This document shows positions 56,961-64,000 of a stretch of 64,000 nucleotides of DNA, piece by piece. A model generated the notes under the pieces. The model saw nothing but the letters and a program-made list of their open reading frames with translations, searched no databases and was not told where the DNA came from. Position 1 is the stretch's first letter. Each line of letters begins with the position of its first letter. The position numbers were made by a program, and so were the translations under genes. This DNA comes from Bullera alba (lineage: Eukaryota > Basidiomycota > Tremellomycetes > Tremellales > Bulleraceae), in NCBI GenBank assembly GCA_001600095.1, contig BCIX01000007.1, forward strand, positions 620,001 to 684,000, written 5' to 3'.

Positions 56961-59900
56961 TCATACCGTCGAGGCCTTGGGCGCGCGACCCGCTTCTTCC
57001 AGCTGAAGCCGCTCTAGTGTCTCCCTCGCGGTGGTCAGGAACTCGCGGGGCATACCTGCCATCCGAGCCGCCAACTGCGCAAAGGATTTAGCCATCGTCC
57101 TACGCTTTGGGTTGGGACACCAAGAGCTTCGGTGCGACTCACGATGGCATGGGGATTGAAGTTGATGCCCGGGCGGAGGCGGTATGAATATGCAAAAGCG
57201 TCGTCCTATCCCATCAGCCCCATCGTCCGCGGTGAAGTATGAGATCTAGACATGGCCTTACGGCCAGACTCACCGACTCGTCGACGTCGGTGCACCAGAA
57301 TTCGACGCCGGGCCGGACGTTTGGCGGACGTTGGATGTGTGATTTCTCCTCGTTCAAGTGGGAGTATGGATCGTACCTCTCCACCTCATCCAGTGGCATT
57401 TGGGGCTCGTACTCATCTGCCACATTCTCCACGACAATGCTGTCCGTGCTTCCCAATTGAGAAGATTGTGCTGGTGATGTGGACTCCACTCCCGTAGGCA
57501 CAGGGGCGGTGAGCATTGAGCCGAGTTCGTGATAGTGCGTTGCGAACAACGTGCGGCATTTGATGCGGGAGAGGATATAGTCGAGCGTGGCGTAGGCTAT
57601 GGAGATTCCAGCTTGGAGTGTGGTTCCCCGACCGATCCTGACTCGCGTTTCAGCTAACTACCAAGTGACTGATGAGCGTTGACTTACTCGTCCATGATGA
57701 CTAGGGATTTCGAGGTGGCGTACTGCAGAATGGCCGCGGTCCTGCGTTGACAATCAGCCCATTCTGTCCACTACACCCTCGTGGACTTACTCCACCATCT
57801 CCAGCATGAATGTGCTTCTGTCCCGGAACAAGTCGTCCCTGGCGCCGATCCTACTGAACACCTTGTCCACAATACCAATCTCTGCCTCGTCGGCGGGCAC
57901 AAAACTGCCCGATTGGGCGAGGATCGCTATTACTGCCGTTTGCCGCAGATAGGTCGATTTACCGCCTTGATTCGGGCCGGTGATGACATGCAAGTGCGAG
58001 GCGGGGGAGAGATTCGTCGTGTTCGGGGTGAACATCCTCGCAGAGGAGTGAAGGGCTGATTCGACGGATGGATGTCTGCCTTCCTCGACGAAGAACTCGG
58101 CGCTGGCGACAAGACGTCAGCATTGTACATATAGCCACGAGGGTCGGAGAGGGTTGGAGGGGAGGAGATGAGGGGACACTACGACGCACCCATCGGTTAT
58201 CTCTGGCCTCACGTAGCCCTTTTCACAAGCAGTCTCGGCGAAACTCATCGCCAAATCGAGCTCATCGATCAGTCCGGCATTGTGCTGAAGATCGTCCGCG
58301 ACATCCACCACCTACCATCCAGTCAGTGAGCTGTTCTATCCACTCCGCAGACTTCTGAAGGCCATTAGTGACTCACCATCTGGCGAATGAGGCGTGAAGC
58401 CTTGTACTGCTCCTGCAGCATTTTCGACAGAGTGTCCTCTTTCCTATACCCAAGCGAAGTCCAGCGCTACAGTATGTCAGCGAGACAAGCCGCAAGTTCC
58501 GAGTTTTGACGCAAGACTCGCCTGAGAGAAGACCACTCTGCTCTGGCCTTGAGCGTCGGGCACGGCGAATTCGGGATCGGACCGCATAGCATTGCGAACC
58601 TCCCTCGAAGAGGTCCAGAGGTTGTACCCGTACTTCATGCTCTTCTCCAGTATGAGGCAGTCGCGTTCCTTGACGCCTGACAAGGTGGGGAGCTGGTCAG
58701 TGTCGACAGTCGATAGACTCGGTTCCAATCAAGCAGAGGTGCTTGGGGTACTCACGGAATCGCTCCCTCCATGTCGCCTCTAGAGCATCGCGTTCCGCCA
58801 ATAGAGCGTTGTACTTGTCGTGAAGGGCTTGTAACTCTGGTGTGAAACTGGTGAACCGGAGTCAGTTCCGCCTCCATATGACGGTGATACTGGCCAAACA
58901 CCCAGGTCGAGACCAGACTTACCCAGGGAGAATCCAGAATTGCCGGCGCTCCGCCGTATTGAGCTTCCAATACGTGATCAACTTGTTCTGCGTTGTCTTT
59001 ATCATTCCCGGGGGAAAGGTGATATCCGGAATTTCGTCCACTTCCCCGCTATCCTCATCTTCTTCCTGCTTCTCCTGCTCCTCCGCTGCTTCCACCTCGT
59101 CCGAGAGTGCAGAGGCGGGGATGACCCCCGCTCGCAGCGTGTCCTCGTCTATCGCGGCTTCTATCCTCTCTGCGAGCCCGAGCACGGGTTTGAACGCAGC
59201 CACAAAGGCTCGCAGCCTTGAATAGGCAATATCCAGATCGAGATCTTGATGTCCGCCATATGCCACTAGTTCTTCGTCTAAATCGTCTCGAATCCTGTCC
59301 CTGATCTGCTCAATACCCCTGATCCAACTTGCAGTGTCCCAAAGATCATCGGCTTCCCCGCGTTTCCCCTTGAAACGCTGCACGAGGCGCATGACGTCTT
59401 TCAAGGGCGCCAGCCGGCGCTGAATCTCCTCTCGAAGATCTTCTCGCTCGACAAAGGCCTGGACCAAGTCCTGCCGGTAGGTAATCTCCTTGACGGAAGT
59501 GGAAGGCGCGGTCAACGTCCGTACGAGGAACCTATACCCCGATGGCGTGCGGGTCCGCCTGATGACCGAGAGAAGGGTTCCCTTGAGCGAAAGTGGGGAT
59601 GCGGTTTGTTCTTCCCCAGAGCGCATGGAGTGTTTGATCTCGAGGGCGTTGAGCGTCGCTGCGTCAATGTGCATATGCGCACTGGTGAGCTGTCTATCGG
59701 GCTCGTTGAGCATCGGCATCCATTCCCTCAGGGCGTATTGGAGGTGATGGTTGAGTAGCGAGATTGCCTGTGCCTCCAACGACAATACTCCCGGGGTGAA
59801 GGTCGATGTCGTGGGTGGGAAGGCTTCTCCGGAGTCTAGGTCGGGAGGGCGGTATGTATCGGCAAAAGAGACGTGTACCCGCATGACCCTCAGGAAGTGC

Positions 59901-61241
59901 AGGAGCTCCTCCACCGAGCGATGATCGACTAGGTTGTCGGTATCCACTGCCAAATCGTTTTCCCGCTTCCACATCCCTTTGAACCGGTTATCCAGGACGA
60001 TCTCCCTCGGACTAATCCTCGCCAGCTCGTCCTCTAGTTGCGCTAGGGTTGATTCCTTGCTGTAAAACTCGCCGGTCGAGGCATCGGTGTATGCGAGCCA
60101 TAACCCCATTGAAGCTGGTTTGTCCGTCGACGCCGTCTGGGTCGTCGATTCGGACACCGAGATTGACAATAGGTATCGACTTTCCTCGCCGGAGAGCCAT
60201 GATTCGTCGAGCAGTGTACCTGGTGTAACAACCCGGCCGACTTTGCGATCCTTGGACCGTTCGCCTTCGAATACCTCGACCTTGTCGTATTCCTCCACGA
60301 GGACCACCGTGTACCCGTGCACTTGGACCAAATGCTTGAGATACTTGTCGAGCTGCACTAGAGGGAACCCGGCCATCGGATAAGTGATGAGTTTACTGTT
60401 GAGGTATCTCTGGCTTCCGTCCAAAGCGGTCGCAACGCCATCACGGCCTTTGGCACTCTTGTTGGCGATTCGGATATCCAAGATGCTTCGGATTTGATTC
60501 GCCCTTTCCGTATAGTACACCTAGACTCCGAGGTCAGATTCGCCCAACACGCCCATGGTTCCATCGCAATTGACTCACCTCGTAGAACTTGCCAACCCGG
60601 GTGAGGACGATGCAATCTGGGAACCGGAGATAATTCCGATATATATCCTTGAGCAGTTGCGTATCGGGAATCTCCTCCCTGCAAATGGCATCCTCCACGA
60701 GATCGTCGATTGTCGGTGTCCACCCTGCCGGTCGGTCGATTCGGACAATTTGCTCCTGCTCGAGCTCTTTGGCTTTTGTCTTTGGCGACTTTCGAGCCTT
60801 TCTCTGTGGCGGCAGTTCAGGCAGTGACTCGTCAAGAGACTCCTCTTCCTCAATGGTGGGGGCGGGGTCGATCACCTTCTTCTTCCTCGTCTTCTTGACT
60901 ACAGGCGCCTCCGCGACTTCAATTGGCGTCACCCCATCCTGACTCGCCCTCAGCTCTTTGACTGCCTTCGCCGTAGTCAACTTCTTTCTGGTCTTCTTGA
61001 CAGACACCACGGTGTCCTCTTCCAGCCCGGAGACGTCGTGATCGTGGCCCACATCCACTGCGGACTTGCGAACCTTTTTGATGGGCAGATCGTTGAATGA
61101 TACCGTGCTGGACTTGCTTGTCCGAGATGCCAAATTCACTGCACTATGCCCGAGGAGCCTGATAGCCTCGTAGCCGTACCCAGGAGATATCCGCTTAGGA
61201 TACCATCTCGTCCTTGGTAGGCTGACCAGGAAACGAGACAT
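56961..61241 (-). CDS. MSH1: Mitochondrial DNA mismatch repair protein MSH1
   Basis: Eleven exons (61241-60579, 60520-58923, 58847-58756, 58676-58522, 58466-58377, 58311-58190, 58102-57791, 57741-57688, 57637-57274, 57205-57143, 57104-56961) give 1218 aa. The N-terminus ([17 protein letters not shown]) resembles a mitochondrial presequence, and a Lys-rich disordered stretch of about 100 residues follows. MutS domain I has the mismatch-wedge F219-Y-E221 ([14 protein letters not shown]). Walker A is GPNQGGKS (949-956). Downstream are [29 protein letters not shown], the Walker B segment SLVIMDEIGRGT and the THYHELG histidine motif. The presequence and the FYE wedge favour MSH1 over nuclear MSH2-6. 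Intron 4 begins with GC; intron 10 is only 38 nt and its acceptor is the least certain. The gene converges with the acid phosphatase gene. Confidence 0.93.
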
Positions 61242-61595
61242 TGAATTTCACCGGACCATCGGGCGCTAGCTTCAGCCGGGGGTGAACGGTGAAGAGTCGA
61301 CCGATCTTCTTCTCCTCGCGACGGATAGCCTGAGCTTAGGAGCCGCTCTCTGGGTGTGCTGCTGTCTGTAGTCAATGGATGAGGCAGCTCTGTGGACTGA
61401 GTTCAGCGTTGAGAGTGACCAGACGGTCCAGTCAACCGCTGATCGGACCAAGATCCCATGTTGCAATCACGTGACGTGTTTCATCGAGGTCGAGGTTGCC
61501 GCAGGCGGGGGGCGTCGACGACCCTTGTTTCGACGACCAGCTCGGTCAACGTCTTACCATAAACATACAAACTTGTCGCACTGCGCCCTCGCAGG
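61242..61595. promoter_or_regulatory. Divergent promoter region between MSH1 and ARP5
   Basis: 354 bp separate the two start codons. CACGTGACGTG at 61468-61478 overlaps an E-box (CACGTG) with a CRE-like half site (TGACGTG). It is a plausible shared bZIP or bHLH site, assigned by motif only. Confidence 0.5.
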
Positions 61596-64000
61596 ATGGA
61601 GGTCGACCCCGATAATCAACCTGGACCCTCATATCCCAGGAAGACCAATGTTGTTCACATCCCGGACAACACGTTGAGCCCGATTCCTCAAAGCGTCTGG
61701 AACTACAGATCTCTAGATACATCCTCCGACCCGTCCATCTGCATAGACAATGGTGAGCTGATCGCATCTCCAAATTTGCCCAAGCTCTAATACATGTTCT
61801 AGGTGCACACTCCTGGCGAGCGGGGTTCTCGACCATGGAGCAACCGTACATTGATCGTCAGAACGTGATAGCGAGGTATAAAGAGCGCAAAGCAGGTCGA
61901 AACACGTTACTCTTTGGCAAGGACGTAGAGGCGGATGCCAACTCGCGCTCTAATGCTAGATACATGTTTGACGGGGATCTCATGATCCATGGGGACCTCC
62001 TGGTGCGTGCTGCGCCCATCTAGCTTTCTCCTTCTCGGGGCGCTGAAGATGGAGCTATAGGAATGCGTACTGGATTTCACCTTCACCCACCTCGGCATAG
62101 ATTCCTCGAGGATAGAACAGCCTATCGTCATGACGGAGAAATTGGCCAATCCTCTCTTCACTCGAGCCCGTACGTTTAGCACTACAGCTGGTCTGACCTC
62201 ATCAAGGAATTGACAGCTGATTCTATATCTCGAATCTAGTCACTTCCGAGGTCATCTTCGAGCTGTATCAAGCTCCCAGTGTCACGTACGGGATAGACTC
62301 GTTGTTCGCCTTTTCGAGGCAGAAAAAGACGGATGGATTGGCCATCAGTCTCGGTCATAATTCCAGCACGGTCATCCCCGTCGCCGACGGGAGGGGAATC
62401 CTCAGTCGCGCCAAGAGGTCAGTGGCCTGATAGTCTTTTTGAAAGCTCGCTAATCTCGAATAGGATACCCTTTGGAGGTTCTCAAGCTTCCGAGCTGTTG
62501 TTGAGACTGGCTCAGCTGAAATATCCTGGGTTCCCCACTAAAGTCAATGCGAACCAGGCCACGGTGAGCTAATTGTCAGCATACTGTCGTTGATTGAGCT
62601 CACACGAAATAGTTCATGATGAGAGAGACTTGCTATTTCTCCTCGGACTATGAGTCAGAGTTGAGCTCACTGAACGATCCGGAAAGCCTGGCAAAGATGA
62701 GCACAGTCGTCCAATTCCCCTTCACAGTCGCGGTGAGCAAAGACTCTCCATGATTCGCCAGGACGATGGCTGACACCCTGTAGGACACGGTGGAGAAGAG
62801 CGAAGCAGAGTTGACTGCGGCCGCCGAGAGACGCAAAGAGCAGGGTAAACGGTTACAAGAGATGCAGGCGAAGCAGCGGGCAGAAAAGGTAGGTCCTCTG
62901 TCCGTTCAATCGCCAAGACATGCTGATATCGTTCTTCTAGCTCGCGGTGAAGATGGTCGAATTGGAAGAGTACAAGTCGATCCAGGAACAAAAGCCAAAG
63001 ATGAAGAAGGCGGACTACCTCGCTGCCATCGTGGAATCCACGCCGTTTGACACTGAAGCCGAATTCGACTCGTGGATCAAGAAGACCGAGGCGGACATTC
63101 GGAAGAAACAGCGCAAGGACCTGGGCGAGGAGCCTGAAGTCGAGGAAGAGCCTTCGTTCCTACTGGTCGAGGTGCCTGATGCAGAGTTGAACGAGGAGGA
63201 TCTCAAGGAGAAACGCAGGCAGCGTTTGATGAAAGCCGGCTGGGACGCAAGGGTCAAGTTGAGGGAAGAGAAGCGCAAGGAAAAGGCCAGAGTAGTGAGT
63301 GCACAGTCCATCGAACGAGCGAAATCGTGCTGATGGCACTGAAGGATGAGGAGAAGAGACAGGAGGAATCGTTCAGGGCAACCAACCCCCAAGCGTGGTC
63401 GGCTCAATTGCGAGAAGAACAGGAATCGGTCATTCTGAGGATGCAAGAGCGCAAGAAGAAGAAGGCGCAGCTGGGAGACCGAAAGTCTCTGGCGGCGCAG
63501 AATCGGATGAAGTCGATCGCGGCGTTGGCCGCTGAGGAGAAGACTGGGAAGAAGAGGAAGAAGGGAGAGGGTGAGTGCAGCACTGCAGTGTACCACGCAT
63601 GCCGGTCGCTGATGGTTTGGTAGATGACGACGGCTTTGGACGGAATGACGACGATTGGGCTGTCTACCGAGAGATCGTAAGTCCCACAGGTTGACTCGCC
63701 CTTGACGTGTTAGCTGACACTGGTGTTAGGGCGGCGACGAAGAGTCAGACGCGGAGGAAGATGATCAGAATCAACTCGACTCGATCGAAAGTCGACTGCT
63801 TCAATTCGACCCGTCGTTCACAGAGAGCGATACACTTGAGGGCAAAGCGCGCGCAAAGAACGCTCTGATCAATGCCTTTGTCCGAGGCGGCTCAGAGGGG
63901 CGGTATGACCCGGAAGATGTGCGGCAGAATCATCAATTGCACCTGAACGTCGAGCGGATCAGGGTGCCCGAGACGTGGTTCCAGCCTGGGATGTTCGGCA
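61596..64000 (+). CDS. ARP5: Actin-related protein 5 (INO80 chromatin remodeller), 3' end cut by window
   Basis: Eleven exons are visible (61596-61752, 61803-62002, 62061-62169, 62240-62417, 62464-62563, 62613-62732, 62784-62888, 62941-63294, 63345-63570, 63624-63676, 63730 onward), with 624 codons to the edge. Actin-fold motifs: SWRAGFSTMEQPYIDRQNVI, MTEKLANPLF, the ATP-site segment LAISLGHNSSTVIPVADG and IPFGGSQASELLLRLAQLKY, then FMMRETCYFSSDYESEL. A highly charged insertion of about 250 residues follows (RKEQGKRLQEMQAKQRAEK onward), as in ARP5. The frame re-enters the actin fold with HQLHLNVERIRVPETWFQPG at the edge. ARP5 with IES6 couples INO80 ATPase activity to nucleosome sliding. Two or more actin-fold elements and the stop codon lie beyond the window. 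Confidence 0.96.

Overview
The window reads as nuclear DNA of a basidiomycete, most likely a tremellomycete yeast of the Cryptococcus/Tremella type. The genes are dense and intron-rich. Introns are mostly 45-80 nt with GTGAGT/GTAAGT donors and CTNAC-type branch sites. The proteins look like fungal proteins carrying long Ser/Pro-rich disordered stretches. The assignment to Tremellomycetes is an inference from gene structure and general protein character, not from a database search. I saw no rRNA, tRNA, CRISPR, bacterial operon or intact transposon.

Left part (1-23 kb): a mitochondrial-type protein of unknown function (756-2412, +); a large disordered protein ending in a Red1/ZFC3H1-type CCCH zinc finger (2753-6819, -), which suggests nuclear RNA surveillance; a homeodomain transcription factor with a very long upstream region (10401-13279, +); an ornithine cyclodeaminase/mu-crystallin family protein (15345-16760, -); and a PHD-finger protein (19373-22670, +).

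Middle (23-41 kb): the 60S export adaptor NMD3 (+); a membrane-anchored aldose 1-epimerase (-); a small secreted, possibly GPI-anchored protein (-); a mucin-like single-pass membrane protein (-); a 109-residue orphan (-); the NatC auxiliary subunit NAA38/MAK31 (-), which shares a 93-bp divergent promoter with an F-box-like protein (+); a pirin (-); and an aromatic/alpha-aminoadipate aminotransferase (+).

Right part (41-64 kb): one uninterrupted reading frame joins a cystathionine beta-lyase-type PLP enzyme to a complete mevalonate kinase (41794-45189, -; 915 aa predicted). This apparent fusion is the most unusual item in the window. It is followed by MDM31/32 (+), the PI3-kinase regulatory kinase VPS15 (+), a membrane-anchored histidine acid phosphatase (+), the mitochondrial mismatch-repair protein MSH1 (-) and the INO80 subunit ARP5 (+, running off the right edge).

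The genes do not form a functional cluster. They are housekeeping genes for RNA export and decay, mitochondria, membrane traffic, chromatin and amino-acid or sterol metabolism, in ordinary eukaryotic order. Several pairs share divergent promoters: NAA38/F-box, pirin/aminotransferase, fusion gene/MDM31 and MSH1/ARP5. Exon boundaries were worked out by hand from GT-AG signals and frame closure. For every multi-exon gene that is complete in the window, the exon lengths sum to a multiple of three.
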